DNA of 64,000 nt from Rubeoparvulum massiliense (GTDB lineage: Bacteria > Bacillota > Bacilli > Rubeoparvulales > Rubeoparvulaceae): positions 310,001 through 374,000 of the forward strand of contig NZ_CVPE01000003.1 of assembly GCF_001049895.1 (NCBI RefSeq). The letters are read 5' to 3'. Both the position numbers and the translations under genes were made by a program. Numbering within the stretch: the stretch's first letter is position 1; each line of letters begins with the position of its first letter. The notes below the pieces were generated by a model. It was not told the DNA's origin. It ran no database searches and was given only the letters and a program-made list of their open reading frames with translations. Of this stretch, positions 45,215 to 53,189 are shown one piece after another.

Positions 45215-45243
45215 TCTATTATGAAAAGAGGCATTCGTCAATC
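45215..45243 (-). promoter_or_regulatory. Promoter of the fadR-ECH-etfBA operon
   Basis: TTGACG (near 45243-45238), a 17-bp spacer and TAGACT (near 45220-45215) lie immediately upstream of the FadR operator. Confidence 0.65.
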
Positions 45244-45274
45244 ATCCTCTTTGTCTCTCTTGTTTCCACTATGT

Positions 45275-45297
45275 ATTAGAGTCCAAAGGACTCTAAT
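45275..45297. repeat. Palindrome at the lcfA stop codon
   Basis: Arms ATTAGAGTCC / GGACTCTAAT around a 3-base loop. The lcfA stop codon lies in one arm. There is no T-run, so it is a weak terminator, an mRNA 3' end stabiliser or an operator. Confidence 0.5.
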
Positions 45298-46972
45298 TCG
45301 CTTGGTCCTCTTGAACCAGTTGACGTCTTAATACTTTCCCTACAGTAGTTTTTGGCAATTGCTCACGAAATTCGTAAATACGCGGAATCTTATAAGAGGC
45401 TAGCTTCTCTCGGCAGAACTGATCTAACTCTTCTTCCGTGACGGTCATTCCTTCCTTCACAACGACGAAAGCCTTTACTGTCTCACCTCGATATTCATCG
45501 GGTATACCAGCCACCGCAGCTTCCTGAATCGCAGGATGCTCAAATAATATTTCCTCAATCTCACGGGGATAAATATTGTAACCGCTTGCAATAATCATGT
45601 CCTTTTTCCGATCTACGATATAAAAGTACCCTTCTTCATCCATGTATCCCATATCTCCAGTTAGTAGCCAGCCTTCACGTAAAGTCATCTCTGTCTCCTC
45701 TGGCCGTTGCCAATAACCCTTCATCACCTGGGGACCACGAACAACTAACTCACCAATCGCACGAGGGGGTAAAAAATTCCCCTCTTCATCCATGATCGCT
45801 GCTTCTGTATCTGGCCATGGTAGTCCAATGCTACCATTCACCCGCTCTCCCCAGATTAAGTTAGCATGCGTAACAGGAGAACTCTCTGTAAGGCCATAAC
45901 CCTCCACAATCTTCCCATTCGTTAACTCTTCAAAGCGTTGCTGAACCTCTAAGTGGAGTGGAGCAGAACCGCTGATACAGGCAAAAATCGATGATAGATC
46001 ATACTGATGGATCTCCGGGTGATTGATGAGCGCAATATACATGGTAGGTGCTCCAGGAAATAAGGTGGGACGTTCCTTTTCAATTAACTTCAGTACCTCT
46101 TCCGGTTGGAAGCGAGGTATCACCACCATGGAACCTGCGATCATTAAGGTAAGATTCATCACCGTCGTCATACCATACACATGGAAAAATGGAAGTGCTG
46201 CTAGGACCCGTTCCTTCCCAAACTCTGATTTATAGATCCAATGCCGTGTCTGAAGCACATTGGCCACCAGATTATAATGGGTTAGCATACATCCCTTCGG
46301 TAAGCCGGTAGTACCTCCAGTGTATTGAAGTAAGGCAAGATCTTCTTTGGCATTAATCTCTACAGGTGGAATGGGGGTATCGGGCTGTGCTTGTAATAAA
46401 GCATGCCACTTTAAAATCACTTCTCCTTCGAGGTTCACAGCTTGCTTCTGTTTTCGTTGGACAAAGGGATAGAGCCAATTCTTCGGAAACGGTAGGTAGT
46501 CTCCCACAGATGTAATAATGACATGCTGCAGATTGGCTTTTTCACGAACTGCCTTAATACGGGGATAGACCAAATCCAGGGCAACGAGCACTTTTGTTCC
46601 AGAGTCAATCAACTGGTGTTCCAATTCTCGTTCTGTATAAAGAGGATTAGTCTGAACCACTACACCGCCAATCAAGAGGGTAGCATAGTAGGCAATCACT
46701 GCCTGTGGAGAATTGGGGAGCATAATAGCTACTCGATCACCTTTCTCGATCCCAAGATCTCGTAAAGCATGAGCCAATCTGTACACCGCATCCAATAATT
46801 GCTTGTAACGAATCCGTTTTCCCATGAAAAAGATCACTTCTTTATCCGGAAAACGATGGGCTGAATCCAGTAAAAATGTGACCAGTGAAACTTCGGGATA
46901 ATGGATCGACTTCGGAATTTCCGGGGGATAGTGACGGAGCCAGACTCTTTCCTCCACATCCTGTTTTTTCAT
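45293..46972 (-). CDS. lcfA: Long-chain fatty-acid-CoA ligase
   Basis: Activates fatty acids to acyl-CoA with ATP. The 559 residues are a full-length AMP-forming enzyme. The P-loop ALLQYTGGTTGLPKGCMLTH is near 215, and the A5 motif GYGLTESSPVTH is near 370. The adenylation and hinge region is GWLLTGDMGYMDEEGYFYIVDRKKDMIIASGYNIYPREIE near 430-470, and the catalytic Lys is in PKTTVGKVLRR near the end. It lies just upstream of fadR, as in B. subtilis. No FadR box was seen in its own upstream region. Confidence 0.94.
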   Translation of the reverse strand: MKKQDVEERVWLRHYPPEIPKSIHYPEVSLVTFLLDSAHRFPDKEVIFFMGKRIRYKQLLDAVYRLAHALRDLGIEKGDRVAIMLPNSPQAVIAYYATLLIGGVVVQTNPLYTERELEHQLIDSGTKVLVALDLVYPRIKAVREKANLQHVIITSVGDYLPFPKNWLYPFVQRKQKQAVNLEGEVILKWHALLQAQPDTPIPPVEINAKEDLALLQYTGGTTGLPKGCMLTHYNLVANVLQTRHWIYKSEFGKERVLAALPFFHVYGMTTVMNLTLMIAGSMVVIPRFQPEEVLKLIEKERPTLFPGAPTMYIALINHPEIHQYDLSSIFACISGSAPLHLEVQQRFEELTNGKIVEGYGLTESSPVTHANLIWGERVNGSIGLPWPDTEAAIMDEEGNFLPPRAIGELVVRGPQVMKGYWQRPEETEMTLREGWLLTGDMGYMDEEGYFYIVDRKKDMIIASGYNIYPREIEEILFEHPAIQEAAVAGIPDEYRGETVKAFVVVKEGMTVTEEELDQFCREKLASYKIPRIYEFREQLPKTTVGKVLRRQLVQEDQAN

Positions 46973-47184
46973 TAATCCACCTCCAAGACATTGTTGTAAA
47001 AAATAATTCCTAGTTCCATTGTATTTAATTTTCCCATTTTTTCAAACAATTTTATTATTCAAATATTTGTTTGAGTTTTTGAAATAAATTCTGATGATAA
47101 AGAGTGGCTGAACGGGAAAGTGTAAAAAAATCTTCCCCCTTCTTTTCGGTGTTCTCTTTTCTTCAACCTGACAAACTGTTATAC

Positions 47185-47201
47185 TTGACTATAAATGTCA
47201 A
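47185..47201. repeat. Inverted repeat TTGAC-N7-GTCAA upstream of csaB
   Basis: A perfect 5-bp inverted repeat overlaps a possible -10 (TATAAA, with CTGACA 16 bp upstream). It lies in the 277-base gap between lcfA and csaB. Promoter or operator for csaB is inferred. Confidence 0.4.
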
Positions 47202-47249
47202 AGCATTTCGCCACCATTTGTATCGTTTGAAGAAAGTAGGTCTCCACAC

Positions 47250-48371
47250 ATGTTTCGAATTGTCATTGCCGGGTATTACGGTTTTAATAACGTTGGAGAT
47301 GATGCCCTTCTCTATGCGATTACTTCTTCTTTAATTGAAGAAGTACCCGCTCTACAGTTCGCTGTACTCTCCAACAATCCAAAAGAAACCGAAGCCTTAT
47401 TTCACCTTCCAGCATATAACCGTTGGAGTATCAAAGAGATTGTTGGGCAACTCCGGCACTCCGACCTCTTGCTCATGGGTGGAGGGAGCCTCCTTCAGGA
47501 TGTTTCTAGTCCAAGGAGCACCCTCTACTATTTGGCGATCATCCAAATCGCCAAATGGTTAGGCAAACCGGTGGTTCTCTATGCCCAAGGTTTTGGACCT
47601 GTTTCCCATCAAGCAAACAAATGGCTCATTCGGCGAATCGTAAATCAAGTGGATCTAATCACTGTTCGCGACGCAGAATCCAAGGATGATTTCCTCCAAC
47701 ACGGCGTCACGAAAACACCGATTCACGTCGCTGCGGATCCTGCTTTTTTACTTCACGTGCAATCCGATGATCTAGAGGCTGGTACTGAAGTATTTACCCG
47801 GTATGGCTGTCTAAATGGTCGACCAACATTGGGCATATCCGTACGTGACTGGAAAGATGAGCATGCTTTCAAGGAGGTTCTAGCACATGCCGCTGATGAG
47901 GTGGTACGCATGGGTTGGAACGTCGTCTTTTTACCGATGCACTATCCCCACGATCTGCAGGCATCACAGGATATTGTGAATCTCATGAAAGAACCGGCCT
48001 TCTGCATTGATGAAAAATTGAACTATCGCCAAATGATCGGATGCATCGCCCAGCTAGATATGATGGTAGGTATGCGACTTCACGCTGCGATCCTGGCTGC
48101 TGCACAATCCATCCCCTTTATTACGCTCTCCTATGATCCGAAAGTGGATCGGTTCGTTGAATCCATGGGGATGCCTAATGCAGGACGTGTAGAAACACTT
48201 CAATTGGAGCCTTTCCTCCCCCTCCTGCTCAATACCATAGAACACCGTGAGGATTGGAGAAATCATCTTCTAGAACAGCTCCGTACATTTCGGGAAAAAG
48301 CTGCCCTTAGTAATGAAAAAGTCCTACAGCTCCTCGAAGAAAAAAAAACCAGCTTGAATACACGGACTTGA
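47250..48371 (+). CDS. csaB: Polysaccharide pyruvyl transferase CsaB
   Basis: Adds pyruvate ketals to the secondary cell wall polymer, which then anchors SLH-domain S-layer proteins. The 373 residues begin VIAGYYGFNNVGDDALLYAI, the family hallmark. LLLMGGGSLLQD (near 75) and AQGFGPV (near 112) follow, and the C-terminal nucleotide-sugar-like fold has MVGMRLHAAILAAAQSIPFITLSYDPKV (near 270). The start ATG at 47250 has a weak site (AGTAGG). It marks the beginning of the cell-surface region and implies that SLH proteins exist elsewhere in the genome. Confidence 0.92.
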   Translation: MFRIVIAGYYGFNNVGDDALLYAITSSLIEEVPALQFAVLSNNPKETEALFHLPAYNRWSIKEIVGQLRHSDLLLMGGGSLLQDVSSPRSTLYYLAIIQIAKWLGKPVVLYAQGFGPVSHQANKWLIRRIVNQVDLITVRDAESKDDFLQHGVTKTPIHVAADPAFLLHVQSDDLEAGTEVFTRYGCLNGRPTLGISVRDWKDEHAFKEVLAHAADEVVRMGWNVVFLPMHYPHDLQASQDIVNLMKEPAFCIDEKLNYRQMIGCIAQLDMMVGMRLHAAILAAAQSIPFITLSYDPKVDRFVESMGMPNAGRVETLQLEPFLPLLLNTIEHREDWRNHLLEQLRTFREKAALSNEKVLQLLEEKKTSLNTRT

Positions 48372-48378
48372 ATATATA

Positions 48379-48426
48379 AAAAAGAATCACCTTAGCTCAC
48401 GAAGAAGCTTCGGTGATTCTTTTTTT
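48379..48426. terminator. Bidirectional terminator after csaB
   Basis: A long stem AAAAAGAATCACC / GGTGATTCTTTTTTT with an inner GAAGC/GCTTC stem ends the csaB transcript and the convergent glycosyltransferase gene. Confidence 0.9.
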
Positions 48427-48436
48427 ATCCCATTTC

Positions 48437-49576
48437 TCACATTGTTTTAGATAGCTGAAGATATAAATTCTTGGTCTCTTCTGCCATGCGTAACAGTGTA
48501 TACTTTTCCTCCACATCAAGCCGCGCTTGCTGTGCTAGCTGTCTACGTTCTTCCTCTTGATCAATTAGCTCTGTTAGAACTGCAGCAAGAGCAGCCTGAT
48601 CGCCCACAGGAATCAAGCGACCATTCTTCTTATCCTGGAGAAAGTCCATAATCCCCCCCACACCAGTGGTCACCACAGGTAACTGCATAGCCATCGCTTC
48701 AAGAATAGATAAGCCAAACCCTTCAGAGAAACTACAGCTTACAAAAAGATCAAAGCTGGTCAGCACATCTGCCACATCATCTCGGAAACCGATAAAATGA
48801 ATTCTTTCTGCATAGCCACTCTCCTGAGCTAAGCGTTGCAACTCATTCCGCTCATCTCCATCGCCACCAATGATAATGTGAAGTTGGGGAAACTGGGGAA
48901 GTAAAGTGCTGGCTGCACGAATCAAGGAATCGATTCCCTTCACTGCTACTAGACGTGACATGGTTCCTATCACAAATTCGTCTCCCTGCAGACCCCATTC
49001 CTGTCGTAAGCGCTGACGCCGTTCCTCCCGTTGGTCTAATGAGAATAAATCTAGATCCAAGCCGTGATGGATCACAGAGATCTTCTTTGGATCAACACCT
49101 TGCCCTTCTAAGTCCTGGGCAATATGATGGGAGATTGCGATGAACCGGTCCACATAACGACGGGTTAGCTTCTCTAGCGCGAGAGCCCCCCAATAGGATG
49201 TCTTCTTGGGATAGTCGAATCGCAAGAGACTATGGACCGTGGTAATAAGGGGAAAATTCTCTTCCATACCCTGAACAGCTAAACGGGTAAAGAAATTGGC
49301 CTTCACGCCATGGGTATGGATCACGAATGGTTCGATCGAAAAAATCAGCCGCCTCAGCTCCGATAATAAGCGCCAGTCAAAACGGCCAAACTGATCCAAT
49401 ACATGGACTTGAAACCCAAGCTCCTCTGCTTGCTTCGCAAAACGATGGCGATAAAAGCAGATGATTACAGGTTCCACGCCTAGTCTACTTAAAGATTTAC
49501 ATAAGTTGAGTACATGGATTTCTGCTCCACCATACTCACCTCCACCGATTACATGGAGAACCTTAAACGAGTCCAT
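48437..49576 (-). CDS. Glycosyltransferase, GT4 family
   Basis: Cytosolic or membrane-associated GT-B enzyme. The N-terminal domain shows VLHVIGGGEYGGAEIHVLNL (donor-side Gly loop). The C-terminal domain shows the GT4 patterns VIGTMSRLVAVKGIDSLIRA, HIIIGGDGDERNELQRLA and the EX7E motif in SFSEGFGLSILEAMAMQLPVV. The start is ATG at 49576 (MDSFKVLHVIG); a longer frame starts with TTG and has no site. Its sugar is unknown. It is convergent with csaB and divergent from the flippase gene. Confidence 0.9.
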   Translation of the reverse strand: MDSFKVLHVIGGGEYGGAEIHVLNLCKSLSRLGVEPVIICFYRHRFAKQAEELGFQVHVLDQFGRFDWRLLSELRRLIFSIEPFVIHTHGVKANFFTRLAVQGMEENFPLITTVHSLLRFDYPKKTSYWGALALEKLTRRYVDRFIAISHHIAQDLEGQGVDPKKISVIHHGLDLDLFSLDQREERRQRLRQEWGLQGDEFVIGTMSRLVAVKGIDSLIRAASTLLPQFPQLHIIIGGDGDERNELQRLAQESGYAERIHFIGFRDDVADVLTSFDLFVSCSFSEGFGLSILEAMAMQLPVVTTGVGGIMDFLQDKKNGRLIPVGDQAALAAVLTELIDQEEERRQLAQQARLDVEEKYTLLRMAEETKNLYLQLSKTM

Positions 49577-49694
49577 CCCAGTCACATCCCACAACAATAT
49601 CTTTCTCAATTTTAACGAATCATCCTGTGGATAGCAAATACCTTTTTCTCAATGTTTGCTAAAAACCTCATGGTTTTGTAACTTGCCATTTACA

Positions 49695-49722
49695 TGCCAC
49701 ATGTTACACTTAAAAGATAAGT
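49695..49722 (+). promoter_or_regulatory. Candidate promoter of the flippase-glycosyltransferase operon
   Basis: TTGCCA, a 16-bp spacer and TACACT lie about 60-85 bases upstream of the flippase start. The -10 is a moderate match. Confidence 0.4.
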
Positions 49723-49778
49723 AATGAATCCATGGTCAACAGTTTGAATATCTTTCGGAATGGATGAGGATTTAGACT

Positions 49779-51314
49779 ATGACAAAGCGATCTTTTCTAC
49801 GAACTACGGTACTTTTTACCCTTGGCACAATCGTAGGCAAAATATTAGGATTTCTAAAAGAGGTAAGCATCGGTTCCATCTATGGCACTACTGCTCCCGT
49901 CGATGCTTATGGCTTAGCGATGACCATACCAACCATCGTTTTTTCGGGTCTAACAGGTGCCTTTGCCATTTCCTTTATCCCCATCTTTATGCGGAAATAT
50001 CGAGAGAATCAAGAAGAAGCTTATCTGTTTATGAATAACTTTTTACATATTATGTTGCTGATTTTTATTGTACCGATCCTGTTGATGGAATTACTTGCTG
50101 AACCATTGATTGCGCTCATTGGGTTTGGCTTTCCCCCAGAGGTACAGCAGCTTTCTGTAACGATGCTGCGTATTATTACACCCATGGTGCTTTTTACATT
50201 TCTCGGGGATACCTTTAATGCTTATTTGAATGGGTTCCATCACTTTAAAGTAACCGCCATCTATTGGATTGTCTTTAATGGGGTTACCCTCTTGATCTTT
50301 CTCAGCTTTGTGGACGACATTGGGATTATTGCTGTTGCAGTTGGGATGCTCATTGCCAGTCTTTTTCAAGGAACCATCCCCCTCTTTGCCTCACGTAAAA
50401 TTGGCTATCGCTATCAATTTAGGGTGAATTGGCATGATCCAGGATTAAAAGAGATGGTTCGTTTAGGGATTCCAGCATTCATCACCAGCATCGCCATTCA
50501 ATTAAATTTGGCAGTGGATAAATCCTTAGCCACCAGCTTGGGAGAAGGCGCTATTGCAGCACTGAACTATGCTCAAAAGCTTTACTTCCTCCCCCTTGGT
50601 CTTGTAGCAGGTCCCATTGCCACAGTGGTCTATCCTATATTGGTTGAAGCCTATACCGATAAGGATCGAGCCCAGTTTAAACAAACTGTACAGCAGACCA
50701 CCAATGTTTTGTTGATTCTTTTTATTCCTGTGGCCATGTTTCTCGTATGGTTCGCCGCACCCACAATCCGTTTGGCCTTTGGATATGGGATGTTTGGCGA
50801 GAAGAGTGTGGCACTAACTGCATTTGGTCTGCAATTCTATGCCCTTGCAGCACTAGCTCAACCCTTAAAAGACTTTTATGACCGTGTCCTTTTCGCCATG
50901 CAGCTCAACCGTAAGATCATGTGGATCACCATTGTATCAGTGATTGTTACGATTCTCTTGAACTTCACCTTAATCATTCCCTTACGCCATGGTGGACTAG
51001 CATTGGCAACCTCCTTAGGCGTTACACTCTCTGTCCTTGCCCTTATCTATGTCTATAAACAGGTGACTCAGGATGGGCAGCTCTTACGACATTCGCTACC
51101 TGCACTGGTGAAGGCAATTGTAGCTTCAATCATTGCCCTCTTTGTCGCCTATGGTACACTGTGGGGATTGGAAGCTAGCATGGGACAATTTGCAGCAATA
51201 ATCTCTTATCTACTGGCGATCCCTGCTTATTTACTAGCACTCTGGCTCATGAAAACCAAGGAGTTACTTGTTCTCTTCCAATACCGTAAACGTGAAGGAG
51301 CAACACAGAAATGA
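49779..51314 (+). CDS. MurJ/MviN-like lipid-linked glycan flippase
   Basis: A 511-residue membrane protein of the MOP superfamily with about 14 membrane segments. The N-terminus RTTVLFTLGTIVGKILGFLKEVSIGSIYG and the later YAQKLYFLPLGLVAGPIATVVYPILVEA are typical of MurJ. The family flips lipid II or other lipid-linked sugars. Placement with glycosyltransferases suggests export of a surface glycan precursor, but a role as the main MurJ cannot be excluded. The start ATG at 49779 has AGGATTTAG upstream. Its stop overlaps the next gene (ATGA). Confidence 0.85.
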   Translation: MTKRSFLRTTVLFTLGTIVGKILGFLKEVSIGSIYGTTAPVDAYGLAMTIPTIVFSGLTGAFAISFIPIFMRKYRENQEEAYLFMNNFLHIMLLIFIVPILLMELLAEPLIALIGFGFPPEVQQLSVTMLRIITPMVLFTFLGDTFNAYLNGFHHFKVTAIYWIVFNGVTLLIFLSFVDDIGIIAVAVGMLIASLFQGTIPLFASRKIGYRYQFRVNWHDPGLKEMVRLGIPAFITSIAIQLNLAVDKSLATSLGEGAIAALNYAQKLYFLPLGLVAGPIATVVYPILVEAYTDKDRAQFKQTVQQTTNVLLILFIPVAMFLVWFAAPTIRLAFGYGMFGEKSVALTAFGLQFYALAALAQPLKDFYDRVLFAMQLNRKIMWITIVSVIVTILLNFTLIIPLRHGGLALATSLGVTLSVLALIYVYKQVTQDGQLLRHSLPALVKAIVASIIALFVAYGTLWGLEASMGQFAAIISYLLAIPAYLLALWLMKTKELLVLFQYRKREGATQK

Positions 51315-52378
51315 AAACGAATCCAACTCATATTCTTCACCTTTTAAATTATCCTGGGCAAGGTGGGAGCGAAAAATATATTCTTGATATTATCGATGGT
51401 CTTAAAGCTGATTACCGCTTCTCATTTGCCTACTCTCAAGAAGGTCCATTGCTAGCCCAATTGCGAAGACGTAACATCAAGCTCTACTCCATCCCAATGA
51501 GGAACCCCCTTGATTGGAAGGCCGCAAAACAACTAGCTCAACTCTGCCGCGAACAGGATATTCAAGTGATTCATGCTCATTACCTACGTGAAAATCTAAT
51601 TGCCTTAATGAGTAAACGGTTTGGAAATCCTGCACAAATCATTTGGACCTATCATGTGAATGTTCCCATGTCACTACCTATACGCCTACTAAACCGCATG
51701 GTCACGAAGCAAAATAAGCAAGTGATCGCGGTCTCCCATTTTATGAAAGGTGAGCTCATGAAGCGCGGCGTTTCACCCGACAAGATTACAGTTGTCTACA
51801 ATGGCTGCACCCTTCCCCAGCCAACATCCATCATTGAGCGACCTGAGCAGACCTTTATCTTCGGTGTTGTTGCCCGCTTAAGTGCAGAAAAGGGACATGC
51901 CTTTTTGCTAGATGCCCTTGCTTCCCTCCATGCTTCCATTCCTGCTGGGTGGAAATGTTGGATTATCGGAGATGGACCAGATCGAGAAGTACTACAGCAG
52001 CAAGCAAAAGAGCTCGGCATCGCAGATCATCTCCTCTTCTGGGGACATCAAAAGGAGATTGTCAACTACTATGCAGCTATTGACTGTATCATTATTCCAT
52101 CGGAGAATGAATCCCTCTCCTACACAGCCATTGAAGCGCTAATTATGCAAAAGCCTGTCATCGCCACTAATGTAGGAGGAATCCCAGAGGTAATCCATCA
52201 CGGCATCACTGGTACGCTGGTTGAATATGGTGATGTGGAGGACTTAGCCATGCAAATGGCTGCTGTCATCTCTGAGCCTGAGGTTTATCTGCGGATTGCC
52301 GAGAATGGTGCACGTTGGGTGGAGGAGCAATTCTCATCTGCACAGATGCTAGAGAAGCTCAAGCAGATCTATGGTTGA
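51311..52378 (+). CDS. Glycosyltransferase, GT4 family
   Basis: A 355-residue GT-B enzyme. The N-terminal half has ILHLLNYPGQGGSEKYILDIIDGL and HAHYLRENLIALM. The C-terminal half has FIFGVVARLSAEKGHAFLLDAL, CWIIGDGPDREVLQQ and the EX7E region IPSENESLSYTAIEALIMQKPVIATNVGGIPEVI, all GT4 features. ATG at 51311 overlaps the flippase stop, implying coupled translation. It ends 6 bases before the convergent crp-like gene, with no terminator between them. Confidence 0.9.
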   Translation: MKTNPTHILHLLNYPGQGGSEKYILDIIDGLKADYRFSFAYSQEGPLLAQLRRRNIKLYSIPMRNPLDWKAAKQLAQLCREQDIQVIHAHYLRENLIALMSKRFGNPAQIIWTYHVNVPMSLPIRLLNRMVTKQNKQVIAVSHFMKGELMKRGVSPDKITVVYNGCTLPQPTSIIERPEQTFIFGVVARLSAEKGHAFLLDALASLHASIPAGWKCWIIGDGPDREVLQQQAKELGIADHLLFWGHQKEIVNYYAAIDCIIIPSENESLSYTAIEALIMQKPVIATNVGGIPEVIHHGITGTLVEYGDVEDLAMQMAAVISEPEVYLRIAENGARWVEEQFSSAQMLEKLKQIYG

Positions 52379-52384
52379 TCATTG

Positions 52385-53062
52385 CTAAAGTAATCTTTCT
52401 AAAGCTTGCTGATCACAGATTGTAATGGATGATCCGTTCAGATAGATGAGACCATCCTCCTGCATCTTTCCTAACTCCCGAGAGAGCGATGGGCGAGGAA
52501 TAGCTAACTGTTCTGACCATGCTTTTTTTGTAAAAGGAATGTTGATAGTATTCTCTCCACTTAATCGATAATGCTCCAAGAGCCAATCAGCAATCTTTTG
52601 ACGAATGGATGGGTAAGCCAAGCGCTTCACTTTCTGATTCAGCATCAAAATCTTATTGGAGAGTAGCGCCATGAAGTTTTCTAAAAAGCGTTCTTCTTCC
52701 CTACAAAGCTGTAAGATGGATTCCTTCGAAATAAACAAGATGACCGTCGCTGAATTAGCAACAAGGGTTGCAGGGTAGGTTTTACGTTGTGAAAAAATAA
52801 TCACTTCGCCAAAGATTTGGTGAGGTGTCAAACATTGAATCGTCACACCACTACCTGCGCCATGGAGCTTTTGAACCTCCACGGCGCCTTCTAATATAAT
52901 TCCGACCTGTGTACAGGGGGCATCCTCCAAGGCGATGACCTCTTCCTTACCATAGAAGCGTTCAGCGTAGTTTACTTGTGATAAGAGGTCCATTAGCTCT
53001 GCTATTGTATAATCACGAAATAGAACGGATTGAGATAACTCCTTCAACCAACTTCCCTTCAT
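52385..53062 (-). CDS. Crp/Fnr-family transcriptional regulator
   Basis: A 225-residue regulator. A cyclic-nucleotide-binding-like beta barrel covers about residues 20-120 (YGKEEVIALEDAPCTQVGIILEGAVEVQ, then HQIFGEVIIFSQRKTYPATLVANSA). A dimer helix and a C-terminal winged helix follow (WSEQLAIPRPSLSRELGKMQEDGLIYLNGSSITI, near 180-213). The four Fnr cysteines are absent, so it is not an oxygen-sensing Fnr. The ligand and targets are unknown. The start ATG at 53062 has GGGAGG upstream. Confidence 0.9.
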   Translation of the reverse strand: MKGSWLKELSQSVLFRDYTIAELMDLLSQVNYAERFYGKEEVIALEDAPCTQVGIILEGAVEVQKLHGAGSGVTIQCLTPHQIFGEVIIFSQRKTYPATLVANSATVILFISKESILQLCREEERFLENFMALLSNKILMLNQKVKRLAYPSIRQKIADWLLEHYRLSGENTINIPFTKKAWSEQLAIPRPSLSRELGKMQEDGLIYLNGSSITICDQQALERLL

Positions 53063-53129
53063 TTCATCAGCCTCCCATTTCCCTCTTCAAGATCTTATCA
53101 TGGTATTCTAAATTACTCCATTATGATGA

Positions 53130-53166
53130 AACACCAGTACCACGAGGGCACTGGTGTTGTTTTTTA
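53130..53166. terminator. Terminator upstream of the crp-like gene, U-tract on plus strand
   Basis: The stem AACACCAGT(A)CC / GGCACTGGTGTT (53130-53155) is followed on the plus strand by GTTTTTT and on the minus strand only by TTTCATC. It can end the ligase transcript from the right, but its best orientation is for plus-strand transcripts. Confidence 0.75.
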
Positions 53167-53189
53167 TCACTTCATCATGATTTCTCCTG

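Noticed and set aside
47104-47334. 76-codon plus-strand frame before csaB
   Set aside because: It overlaps the csaB start in another frame and has no ribosome site. The csaB frame is well supported.
52385-53062. Calling the Crp-family protein Fnr
   Set aside because: The cysteine cluster needed for the iron-sulfur centre of Bacillus Fnr is not present.
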